NCBI GenBank assembly: GCA_037442025.1
Contig: JBBIRB010000041.1
Coordinates: forward strand, 1-22,979
Origin: UBA2287 sp037442025
Lineage (GTDB): Bacteria > Bacteroidota > Bacteroidia > Bacteroidales > Tenuifilaceae
Direction of reading: 5' to 3'
DNA: 22,979 nt
Shown here: positions 6,461 to 13,032 of the stretch, one piece after another
How the letters are laid out: each line of letters opens with the position of its first letter
How positions within the stretch are numbered: position 1 is the first letter of the stretch
The notes under the pieces: model-generated
Told to the model about the DNA's origin: nothing
What the model saw: only the letters and a program-made list of their open reading frames with translations
Databases searched by the model: none
Position numbers and translations under genes: made by a program

Positions 6461-8770
6461 CTACCTACTTACCTTCAAAACCTCTTCTTTTCCAATTTTA
6501 TGCACTTTATCGAAAACCATAACGCTAATAACAGGTCCCTCTTCGTTGGTTATAACTACTTCGCCTTTGAAAATATTTACTTTCAAAAGGTTTTCGCGGA
6601 ACCATACTTTGAAGCTAAACGATTTCCACTGCTCGGGAATTAGTGGCTTAAAGGTGAGCATGTCGTTTCGAACTCGCATACCACCAAAACCTTCAACAAT
6701 CGAAATCCATGTACCGGCCATACTTGTTATATGTAGGCCCTCTTTCACTTCGTGATTGTAGTCGTCCAAATCCAACCGGGCAGTGCGAAGGTAAAGTTCA
6801 TATGCTTTACCAATATTACCAATAAGTGCAGCCTGAACCGAATGTACGCATGGAGAAAGCGACGACTCATGAACGGTTCGAGCCTCGTAAAATTCGAAGT
6901 TACGACGAATGGTTTCAATATCAAACCTATCTTCGAGAAAGTACAATCCCTGAAGCACATCGGCTTGTTTAATAAAGCACGAACGAAGAATGCGATCCCA
7001 GCTCCATTTCTGATTTATTGGTCGGTGTTTCGGATCCAAATCCTTAACCAGTATCTGCTCTTTATCCATGTATCCCTCCTGCTGAAGGAATATTCCAAGT
7101 TTCTCGTCGGCTGGATAGTACATATTACCAATTATGTCGTTCCAATTACCCAGTTCAGTTTTTTCATCGAATCGAATCTTTTCAACAAGGGTATTAAACT
7201 TTTCTGGCTCGGTGCTCTTAACGTAATTGGCCACCTCGCTGGCGTACTCCATGCACCAGCAAGCAATGGTGTTGGTGTACCAGTTATTGTTTACATTATT
7301 CTCATACTCGTTGGGGCCTGTAACGCCCAGCATTACGTACTTCCCTTTATCGTTCGAGAAATTAACGCGTTGCGCCCAGAAACGAGCAATGCCAATAAGA
7401 ACTTCGAGTCCGAAATTGGCCAAATAGCTCTTATCGCCTGTATAACGAACGTAGTTGAAAATGGCAAAGGCTATTGCACCGTTGCGATGGATCTCCTCAA
7501 AGGTTATCTCCCATTCGTTGTGGCACTCCTCGCCATTCATGGTAACCATTGGGTAAAGCGCTGCTCCATTGGTAAAGCCCAACTTTTGGGCGTTCTCTAT
7601 GGCTTTACCCAGCTGCTTATACCTATATAGTAATAGCTGACGGGCAACCTTTTGACCGTGCGTTACCATGTAAAAAGGAAGGCAGTAGGCCTCTGTGTCC
7701 CAATAGGTCGATCCGCCATACTTTTCGCCTGTAAAACCTTTAGGGCCAATGTTCAATCGTTCATCTTTACCAGTATAGGTTTGGCTCAATTGAAAAATAT
7801 TGAATCGAATGGCCTGCTGGGCAGCCACATCGCCCTCAATAGTGATATCGCTATGCGCCCAAATTTCAGCCCAAGCTTCTGCTTGTTCTGCAAGAAGCGC
7901 ATCGAAGCCTTTTGATTCGGCAAGGCTTAGCAAACCTTTTATTGCTTTTGGAAAGGTTCCCTTTTCGTGGTTTAAACTCGATATTACGGCAGCATACTTA
8001 TATATAGTAATCTCATCGCCCGAAGCCAGGTCGAGGGCAACCTTCGAACCAACGTATTTTTCTTTGTCAATGGTTACAGCATCAATATTCATTCGTTTTC
8101 CGTTAAGGAAAAGCGAGTACGACATACCATGACCAACATGAAAATCGAGCTTCTTAGTTTTGGTAACAATATAGGCCTCGTTATTTTCAACACTTCGCTC
8201 CACCTCGTCCCAAAACTTTTCGCCGTAGTTCGAATCCTCGTTGTGAACATCGGCATCGAGGTATGGCTTAACAGTAATATTTGAGCGCGATGTTAAAGGT
8301 TTTACGCTATACTTAATGGCGCCCAGTTCGGGGTTAGCAACGCTTAAAAAGCGCTTTGCCGAAACGGCAACCTTAATGCCCGAGGGCATTTCGCATATAA
8401 AGGTGCGCTCGAGGTAGCCTTCCTTCATGTTAAGAACCCTTCGAAACTCATCGACCTGGCATTTTGCCAAATCGAGCGACTCACCATTTATATCTAAATC
8501 GATACCAATCCAGTTGGTCGAATTTATAACCTTGGCAAAGTACTCGGGATATCCATTCTTCCACCAACCCACGCGGGTTTTATCGGGGTAGTATACACCG
8601 GCAACGTACGAACCTTGTAACGTAGAGCCGCTGAACGCCTCCTCGAAGTTTGCACGCTGTCCCATGGCACCATTCCCAATGCTAAATAAACTTTCCGATG
8701 CACGAGTATTCTCGGGCTGAAACCCCTCCTCAATAATGCACCATTCGTTGTGTTTAATGTACTTGATCAT
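6461..8770 (-). CDS. mapA: Maltose phosphorylase (GH65)
   Basis: Cytosolic enzyme predicted to convert maltose plus phosphate to glucose plus beta-D-glucose-1-phosphate with inversion. It has 769 residues, near the approximately 754 of the Lactobacillus brevis enzyme. There is no signal peptide. The N-terminal beta-sandwich includes NTRASESLFSIGNGAMGQR at 21-39. The (alpha/alpha)6 domain holds GPNEYENN, with the expected catalytic acid Glu488, and the phosphate-site motif VHESSLSP at 633-640. The loop H417-NEWEITF-E425 matches the nine-residue loop that engineering of lactobacillar maltose phosphorylase showed to control linkage choice, which favours maltose over trehalose or kojibiose. The adjacent beta-phosphoglucomutase, on the same strand, uses the very product of this reaction. 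Other GH65 specificities are not excluded by sequence alone but are unlikely here. Confidence 0.93.
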   Translation of the reverse strand: MIKYIKHNEWCIIEEGFQPENTRASESLFSIGNGAMGQRANFEEAFSGSTLQGSYVAGVYYPDKTRVGWWKNGYPEYFAKVINSTNWIGIDLDINGESLDLAKCQVDEFRRVLNMKEGYLERTFICEMPSGIKVAVSAKRFLSVANPELGAIKYSVKPLTSRSNITVKPYLDADVHNEDSNYGEKFWDEVERSVENNEAYIVTKTKKLDFHVGHGMSYSLFLNGKRMNIDAVTIDKEKYVGSKVALDLASGDEITIYKYAAVISSLNHEKGTFPKAIKGLLSLAESKGFDALLAEQAEAWAEIWAHSDITIEGDVAAQQAIRFNIFQLSQTYTGKDERLNIGPKGFTGEKYGGSTYWDTEAYCLPFYMVTHGQKVARQLLLYRYKQLGKAIENAQKLGFTNGAALYPMVTMNGEECHNEWEITFEEIHRNGAIAFAIFNYVRYTGDKSYLANFGLEVLIGIARFWAQRVNFSNDKGKYVMLGVTGPNEYENNVNNNWYTNTIACWCMEYASEVANYVKSTEPEKFNTLVEKIRFDEKTELGNWNDIIGNMYYPADEKLGIFLQQEGYMDKEQILVKDLDPKHRPINQKWSWDRILRSCFIKQADVLQGLYFLEDRFDIETIRRNFEFYEARTVHESSLSPCVHSVQAALIGNIGKAYELYLRTARLDLDDYNHEVKEGLHITSMAGTWISIVEGFGGMRVRNDMLTFKPLIPEQWKSFSFKVWFRENLLKVNIFKGEVVITNEEGPVISVMVFDKVHKIGKEEVLKVSR

Positions 8771-9163
8771 TGCAAAGAATTTTTATTTTAATAAATTTCA
8801 AAATTTGTCGGTTACAATGTAATCTTCTAAAATTTCTCGCTGATATCGCTGATTTTCGCAGATATTATTCGCAACATTTGAACCTCCCGTTGTCATTTTC
8901 CTTACGATTGCAGAACTAATCAATGCTCTACGCTGAATCCGCGTAATCTGCGTGAGGTAAAAATTTCTCGCTGATATCGCTGATTTTGGCTGAATTTGCT
9001 TGAAATATATGAATATCACTGAGCAAATGGTTTCATAACTAAGCGTTAACTTCTTTTTTCTGCATAATCTGCACTCTCCACGCTTTCTGCTTTATCTGTA
9101 CACTTTTAATAATCAGCGTAATCTGCGTTATCCGCGAGAAACAATGAACTCCTAATTATCGAA
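8771..9163. repeat. 393-base non-coding gap filled with CTGCG/TCTCGCTGAT-type repeats
   Basis: No credible gene is present. An identical 28-base direct repeat occurs at 8829-8856 and 8960-8987; both contain TTTCTCGCTGATATCGCTGA. GCGTAATCTGCGT occurs at 8941-8953 and 9116-9128, with a variant TGCATAATCTGCA at 9061-9073. The segment 9111-9141 (AATCAGCG ... GCGAGAAA) is a diverged inverted copy of the 28-base unit. The gap therefore looks like a repeat accumulation between the phosphorylase and mutase genes. I see no promoter box or terminator with confidence. Confidence 0.75.
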
Positions 9164-9823
9164 TTAGTTCCCAAGTGTATTTACCAGATACATATAGGTA
9201 AAGCCTTTTAAATTTGGCACTACCACATTAGCTTTCGAGAGATTATCGGGGCTTCCAATGCCTACGCAACGCATTCCCGCGTTTAGTGCAGCTTCAACTC
9301 CCGCTTCGGCATCTTCGAAAACAATGCAGTTTTTTGGGCTTACGCCCATATCGCTTGCACCCAAAAGGAATATTTCGGGATCGGGTTTAGCCTTCGAAAC
9401 CCTGTTCCCATCGACAATTACATCGAAATGACCCAGCATGTTAATTCGTTCGAGAATTAGTGGAGCATTCTTGCTTGCCGAACCCAAAGCCACCCATATG
9501 CCATTAAGCTTTAAATCTTCAATAAACTCCTTTGCTCCCGGAAGAATTTCGCTGGGAGTCATTTTACGAATATACTCGAGGTACCAATCGTTCTTTTTGG
9601 TTGCCATTCTCTCCTTTTCGTTGGGCGAGAATGAGGTTGTCATTCCGCCAACTTCGAGCAGAATTTCCAAAGAGGTCATGCGGCTAACGCCCTTTAATCG
9701 CTCATTGTGATGCTCCTCGAAATTGAAACCCAACTCAGCAGCAAGACGCTTCCAAGCCAAGTAGTGGTATTTTGCGGTGTCAACCACAACCCCATCGAGG
9801 TCGAATATGCATGCGTGTATCAT
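9164..9823 (-). CDS. pgmB: Beta-phosphoglucomutase (HAD superfamily)
   Basis: Cytosolic enzyme interconverting beta-D-glucose-1-phosphate and glucose-6-phosphate, the step that follows maltose phosphorylase. It has 219 residues, matching the approximately 221 of the Lactococcus lactis enzyme, and nearly every functional residue lines up: nucleophile Asp8 and acid/base Asp10 in FDLDGVVVDT, Thr16, His20, the cap-domain loop KGVSR 44-48, GSASKN 114-119, Lys146 in SKAKPDPEIF, and Glu170-Asp171 in FEDAEAG. The cap position and the KGVSR loop separate it from phosphoglycolate phosphatases. It is on the same strand as the phosphorylase (393-base repeat-rich gap) and the MFS gene (106-base repeat gap). 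The substrate assignment rests on both motifs and neighbours and is strong. Confidence 0.93.
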   Translation of the reverse strand: MIHACIFDLDGVVVDTAKYHYLAWKRLAAELGFNFEEHHNERLKGVSRMTSLEILLEVGGMTTSFSPNEKERMATKKNDWYLEYIRKMTPSEILPGAKEFIEDLKLNGIWVALGSASKNAPLILERINMLGHFDVIVDGNRVSKAKPDPEIFLLGASDMGVSPKNCIVFEDAEAGVEAALNAGMRCVGIGSPDNLSKANVVVPNLKGFTYMYLVNTLGN

Positions 9824-9825
9824 TT

Positions 9826-9926
9826 TGTTGTCGGTTATCGGTTACTTGCCCTGAGGCTCCCGAGGGGTCAGTTGTCGGTTCTCAGTGGCCTGTTAATAAA
9901 ACCGACAACTGGGAACCGACAACCGA
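9826..9926. repeat. Inverted 7-mer-family repeat between pgmB and the MFS gene
   Basis: The block starts with TCGGTTATCGGTTA-type units and contains a perfect 12-base inverted pair, CAGTTGTCGGTT (9869-9880) and AACCGACAACTG (9900-9911), separated by 19 bases. A further GGAACCGACAACCGAT follows. TATCGGT and TCTCAGT are the reverse complements of the ACCGATA and ACTGAGA units near 4772-4810, so this is the same family in the other orientation, here in a hairpin-forming arrangement. It fills the 106-base gap. There is no T-run, so termination is doubtful. Confidence 0.75.
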
Positions 9927-9929
9927 TTT

Positions 9930-11453
9930 TTATTTCACATCGTCCCTATCGGTTACAAAAAAGACCATAATTGCAGCAATTATCATCGATGCTCCGCCTA
10001 GCATAAGTGAATAAATGGCTTCGCCACCAAAAAGCGATTTTGTAAAAAACCCTAAAAGACTAGCTGCAAGAATCTGAGGAATTACAATGAAAAAGTTGAA
10101 TATTCCCATGTAAGTTCCCATTTTATTCGAAGGCAAAGAACCTGCTAGTATAGCGTAGGGCATTGACAGAATGCTAGCCCATGCAAGTCCAACGCCAACC
10201 ATCGAAAACAACAACATATTAGGATCCTTAACAAAATAAATGGATACTAAACCTAGACCTCCAGCAATTAATGAAATGGCATGAGTAGTTTTTCGGCTTG
10301 TATACTTTGCCATTACAGGAAGAAGAAACGCTACTGCTGCTGCAAAACCATTGTAAACGGCGAAACAAATACCAACCCAATTTGCACCTTCGTTGAATAG
10401 TTCCGAAGTTGGGTCGGTGGTTTGGTATACATGCTTTGTAACTGCTGCGGTTGTGTAAATCCACATTGCGAACAATGCAAACCAGCTGAAAAACTGAACA
10501 ACAGCAAGTTGAGCCATAGTTTTAGGCATATTAAACAAATCGTTTACTACTACCGATAAGCCATTGTCGGCTTTACCTATTGAAACAAAAAAGCCTGCAA
10601 TAAGCTGAACAAAGCCAAATGCAGCAACGCCTCCGGTGAGTATAAACAGTTCTGCTTTCCAGCCCATAATATAAACTAATGCCGATAGAGCAACGCCTAT
10701 TGCGAGCCAAATAATACCATGGTTGTAAAAATATTTTGCTGGATGATCGATGTGCTTAACAATGGCTTCTTTTCCTGTTCGCTGTTTAACTTCTGCTTGT
10801 TCGGCTTCCTCGAATGCTTTTAGTTGTTCAGGAGAATACTCTTTAGAGCGAATAACAGTCCATAAAACTGCCACAAAAAAAACTGCACCACCCAGATAAA
10901 ATGAAAGTTTTACAGATGGAGGAATTTGACCTTCGGCAGCAGTGTTAGCCACCCCAAACCATTCGGTTAAAATGTAGGGAAGTGCCGAAGCGACAACGGC
11001 TCCAGTACCAATAAAGAAACTCTGCATAGCAAAACCCTTGGTTCGCTGCTCGCTTGGAAGCATATCGCCCACGAAGGCGCGAAAAGGTTCCATGGAAATA
11101 TTAATAGAAGCATCGAGAATCCACAGCATACCAGCGGCGACCCAAAGCACGGGCGAATTTGGCATAATTAGCAATGCCAACGAAGCCAAAATAGCTCCTA
11201 CTAAAAAGAAAGGTCTTCGTCGACCCAAACGCCCCCATGTGTTATCGCTCATATGGCCAATAATTGGCTGTACAATAAGACCTGTTAGGGGAGCAGCAAT
11301 CCAAAGAATTGGTATAGCGTCTATTTCGGCACCTAAAGTTTCGAAAATACGGCTAACATTGGCATTTTGCAGGGCAAAACCGAATTGAATGCCCAGAAAT
11401 CCGAAACTCATGTTCCAGATTTGCCAAAAACTTAAACGGGGACGTTTAGTCAT
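9930..11453 (-). CDS. MFS sugar transporter, SLC45-like, probable maltose/maltodextrin:H+ symporter
   Basis: Predicted inner-membrane carrier of 507 residues. The signature GHMSDNTWGRLGRRRPF (66-82) is the loop 2-3 motif in the form seen in SLC45-type sucrose/maltose transporters, followed by RPFFLVG as in that family. I count six hydrophobic segments before residue 200 and six after about 315, the standard 12-helix fold. The central loop (201-314) is unusually long: a charged stretch (EYSPEQLKAFEEAEQAEVKQ) and then two additional hydrophobic segments at about 245-263 and 267-292. It has no signal peptide. Lying upstream of pgmB and maltose phosphorylase on the same strand, it most likely brings the maltose released by SusA into the cytosol. 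The substrate is inferred from context. A leading CAT at 11451-11453 gives a normal ATG start. Confidence 0.87.
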   Translation of the reverse strand: MTKRPRLSFWQIWNMSFGFLGIQFGFALQNANVSRIFETLGAEIDAIPILWIAAPLTGLIVQPIIGHMSDNTWGRLGRRRPFFLVGAILASLALLIMPNSPVLWVAAGMLWILDASINISMEPFRAFVGDMLPSEQRTKGFAMQSFFIGTGAVVASALPYILTEWFGVANTAAEGQIPPSVKLSFYLGGAVFFVAVLWTVIRSKEYSPEQLKAFEEAEQAEVKQRTGKEAIVKHIDHPAKYFYNHGIIWLAIGVALSALVYIMGWKAELFILTGGVAAFGFVQLIAGFFVSIGKADNGLSVVVNDLFNMPKTMAQLAVVQFFSWFALFAMWIYTTAAVTKHVYQTTDPTSELFNEGANWVGICFAVYNGFAAAVAFLLPVMAKYTSRKTTHAISLIAGGLGLVSIYFVKDPNMLLFSMVGVGLAWASILSMPYAILAGSLPSNKMGTYMGIFNFFIVIPQILAASLLGFFTKSLFGGEAIYSLMLGGASMIIAAIMVFFVTDRDDVK

Positions 11454-11597
11454 GACAGTTAAAGTATTATGTAATAAAAAATTGTTTCCAGATTTTGGAA
11501 AGCAGAAAGGAAAAAAGCAATAAGCCAGCGCAGCTAAAATAAGCCATCAATACTACAATTCCAAATACAATTAGTAAAAAAAGATGGTGTAAAACAG

Positions 11598-11616
11598 TGT
11601 ATTTTAATAAAATACA
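11598..11616. promoter_or_regulatory. Perfect 19-bp AT-rich palindrome upstream of the MFS gene
   Basis: TGTATTTTAATAAAATACA is a perfect inverted repeat with 9-base arms around a central A. It lies in the 235-base gap between the lacI terminator and the MFS start, about 145 bases upstream of the start codon. Its position in the probable promoter region of the metabolic gene string suggests a binding site for a dimeric regulator. It lacks the central CG usual for LacI-family operators, so the binding protein may be another factor. The rest of this gap (11454-11642) shows only a weak TTTCCA/TGGAAA hairpin at 11485-11501 and no exact TAnnTTTG box. Confidence 0.4.
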
Positions 11617-11642
11617 AGTTTCAATCGTTTGAGATAGCAAAC

Positions 11643-11670
11643 AAAAAAACCAAAGCGAAACTTTGGTTTT
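11643..11670 (-). terminator. Rho-independent terminator of lacI
   Basis: Read on the minus strand, AAAACCAAAG, loop TTTCG and CTTTGGTTTT form a perfect 10-bp stem, and the right arm runs on into a T-tract. It starts 18 bases after the lacI stop codon. It would separate the regulator transcript from the MFS gene, so the metabolic genes probably have their own promoter. Confidence 0.8.
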
Positions 11671-11688
11671 CATTAATAACTTTTGTGA

Positions 11689-12705
11689 TTACTTTCCCCT
11701 AGATGAATCGCGTTTCACTAAGAGAGTCGGTAAAATGTCGGTTTTAAAGTCGTTGCTCTTGGGATTCTTAATTCTATTAATCAGCATCTCCATAGCCTTC
11801 TGCCCCATTTCGAATCCGGGTTGCTGAACGCTCGTAAGGGCCGGATCGGTCATTTTTGAAATATAATCGTTGCCAAAACCCACCACCGAAACATCGCGCG
11901 GAACATAAATTCCTCGCATCTTTAAAACTTTCAAAACACCTGCAGCGGTAAAGTCGTTTGCTGTGAATATAGCATCGAATTTTATTCCATTTTCAATGAG
12001 TTTAGTGGTTTCAACAATTGCTTTATCGAAATCGTCGCAGGGTATTATAAGCGTTTCATCAACCACAACCCCGTTGTTACGAAGTGCTTGCAGGTAGCCA
12101 TCCTTTCGGTTGCGGCCAATTAATCGGGTTTGCGGACCAGCAAAGTGAACAATACGTCGACGCCCTTCGATTATTAGGTGTTCTGTAGCTTTATAGGCCC
12201 CATCGAAATCGTTGATAATAACCCTGTCGCAAGCAAACTCTTCAATCATTCTATCGAAAAAAACAACAGGTATTTCTTCTTCTCGAAATAGATTAAGGTG
12301 CGAATAATCGGTGGTTTCCTTTGAAACGGATATGAGGAGTCCATCGATAATGCTATTTAAAAAGGTATCGCAAAGGGCAACCTCCTTATCGAAATTCTCG
12401 CCCGATTGGCTTACAATAACACTATAACCATGCTCGCTGGCAACTTTTTCAATACCACTTATAACCGATGAAAAGAAGTAATGAACAATTTCTGGTATTA
12501 TTACACCTATAACGTTGCTTCTTCGGCTTCGCAAACTCAGTGCAATAGGATTGGGCCGATAGTTTAATTCGGTAGCTACTTTGTTAACCTGCTCTTTGGT
12601 GCTAACGCTAATATCGGGGTGGTCTTTCAGCGCCCTTGAAACGGTTGAAGCGCTTATGCCCAGTATGCGAGCAATATCCTTAATTGTTACCTGGTGCGAT
12701 TTCAT
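11689..12705 (-). CDS. LacI-family transcriptional regulator
   Basis: Predicted repressor or activator of the divergent maltodextrin arms; 338 residues from the ATG at 12705. The N-terminal helix-turn-helix is VTIKDIARILGISASTVSRAL (residues 6-26) and the hinge is YRPNPIALSLRSRRSNVIGV. The C-terminal periplasmic-binding-protein-like effector domain has VVGFGNDYISKMTDPALTSV and GQKAMEML near the end. The frame is open for seven further codons to a TTG at 12726, but the ATG just before KSHQVTIKDIA places the helix-turn-helix at the usual distance from the start. It is followed by a strong terminator and preceded by a well-formed Bacteroidota promoter. The position next to susC, the phosphorylase context and the operator-like palindrome in the divergent region suggest a maltose-type effector; the effector itself is unknown. 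Confidence 0.93.
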   Translation of the reverse strand: MKSHQVTIKDIARILGISASTVSRALKDHPDISVSTKEQVNKVATELNYRPNPIALSLRSRRSNVIGVIIPEIVHYFFSSVISGIEKVASEHGYSVIVSQSGENFDKEVALCDTFLNSIIDGLLISVSKETTDYSHLNLFREEEIPVVFFDRMIEEFACDRVIINDFDGAYKATEHLIIEGRRRIVHFAGPQTRLIGRNRKDGYLQALRNNGVVVDETLIIPCDDFDKAIVETTKLIENGIKFDAIFTANDFTAAGVLKVLKMRGIYVPRDVSVVGFGNDYISKMTDPALTSVQQPGFEMGQKAMEMLINRIKNPKSNDFKTDILPTLLVKRDSSRGK

Positions 12706-12770
12706 AATTACATATTTTTTATTCAATCCAAACTACTTTTTTTCGCAATTTTTTCAAACTTATGAGTTAT

Positions 12771-12799
12771 CAAAGTTAGCAATTTTTGTTTGAAAACAA
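12771..12799 (-). promoter_or_regulatory. Bacteroidota-type promoter of lacI
   Basis: On the minus strand a -33-like TTG (12799-12797) is followed after 18 bases by TAACTTTG (12778-12771), an exact match to the -7 consensus TAnnTTTG of the Bacteroidota primary sigma factor. It would give a leader of roughly 55-60 bases before the lacI ATG. Confidence 0.6.
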
Positions 12800-12869
12800 T
12801 TATTGAACCTTTGGTAATATTGCAATGTTTATAGAATGAATACATGATTATTCTTTTACAACGATTGCA

Positions 12870-12891
12870 CACTCGTTTGCGCATTCGATTG
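12870..12891. promoter_or_regulatory. Candidate LacI-family operator (CG-centred imperfect palindrome)
   Basis: The 22-base site is centred on the CG of TGCGCA (12878-12883) and is symmetric in 8 of 11 base pairs: CA-T-CG, TGCGCA, CG-A-TG. A central CG within a partial palindrome is typical of LacI-family operators. It lies between the lacI promoter and the susC start, where one dimer could affect both directions. The short motif CGATTGCA also occurs at its two sides (12862-12869 and 12886-12893). Confidence 0.45.
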
Positions 12892-13032
12892 CATTGATTT
12901 ATATAAATTTAAGAATAACGAAAGGTTAAATTTACCTTAAAATAATCGTATATTGTGATGAATAAAGCTCGAAAGGAAGAACAACCAGCAATTGTTTTTA
13001 CAATCACTAATTAAAAGAAATTTTTATAAATT

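Larger units (their letters stand above)
12706..13032. promoter_or_regulatory. Divergent regulatory region between lacI and susC
   Basis: This 327-base AT-rich stretch has no credible gene and must drive lacI leftwards and the sus arm rightwards. It holds the lacI promoter, a LacI-type operator candidate, a perfect palindrome ATTTATATAAAT at 12897-12908 and ATTGCAAT at 12819-12826. For susC I find no exact TAnnTTTG box; TAATATTG at 12815-12822 and TATATTGT at 12949-12956 are imperfect candidates. Confidence 0.7.

Noticed and set aside
6752..7630. 292-codon open frame on the plus strand
   Set aside because: It is fully antisense to the maltose phosphorylase gene, whose family motifs fix the coding strand.
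8798..9019. Possible 73-residue protein on the minus strand in the mapA-pgmB gap
   Set aside because: It is the translation of the 28-base direct repeat and surrounding repeat units; no domain or credible start.
11467..11673. Possible 68-residue hydrophobic protein on the minus strand between lacI and the MFS gene
   Set aside because: Its start codon abuts and its first codons run through the lacI terminator hairpin; composition is that of translated AT-rich non-coding DNA, with no plausible start context.
12706..12726. TTG start seven codons upstream for the LacI regulator
   Set aside because: The ATG at 12705 places the helix-turn-helix at the normal distance from the N-terminus and is the better codon.
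12949..12956. TATATTGT as the susC -7 promoter box
   Set aside because: Only four of six defined positions match TAnnTTTG and no TTG is found at the right distance upstream, so it is not called as a promoter.
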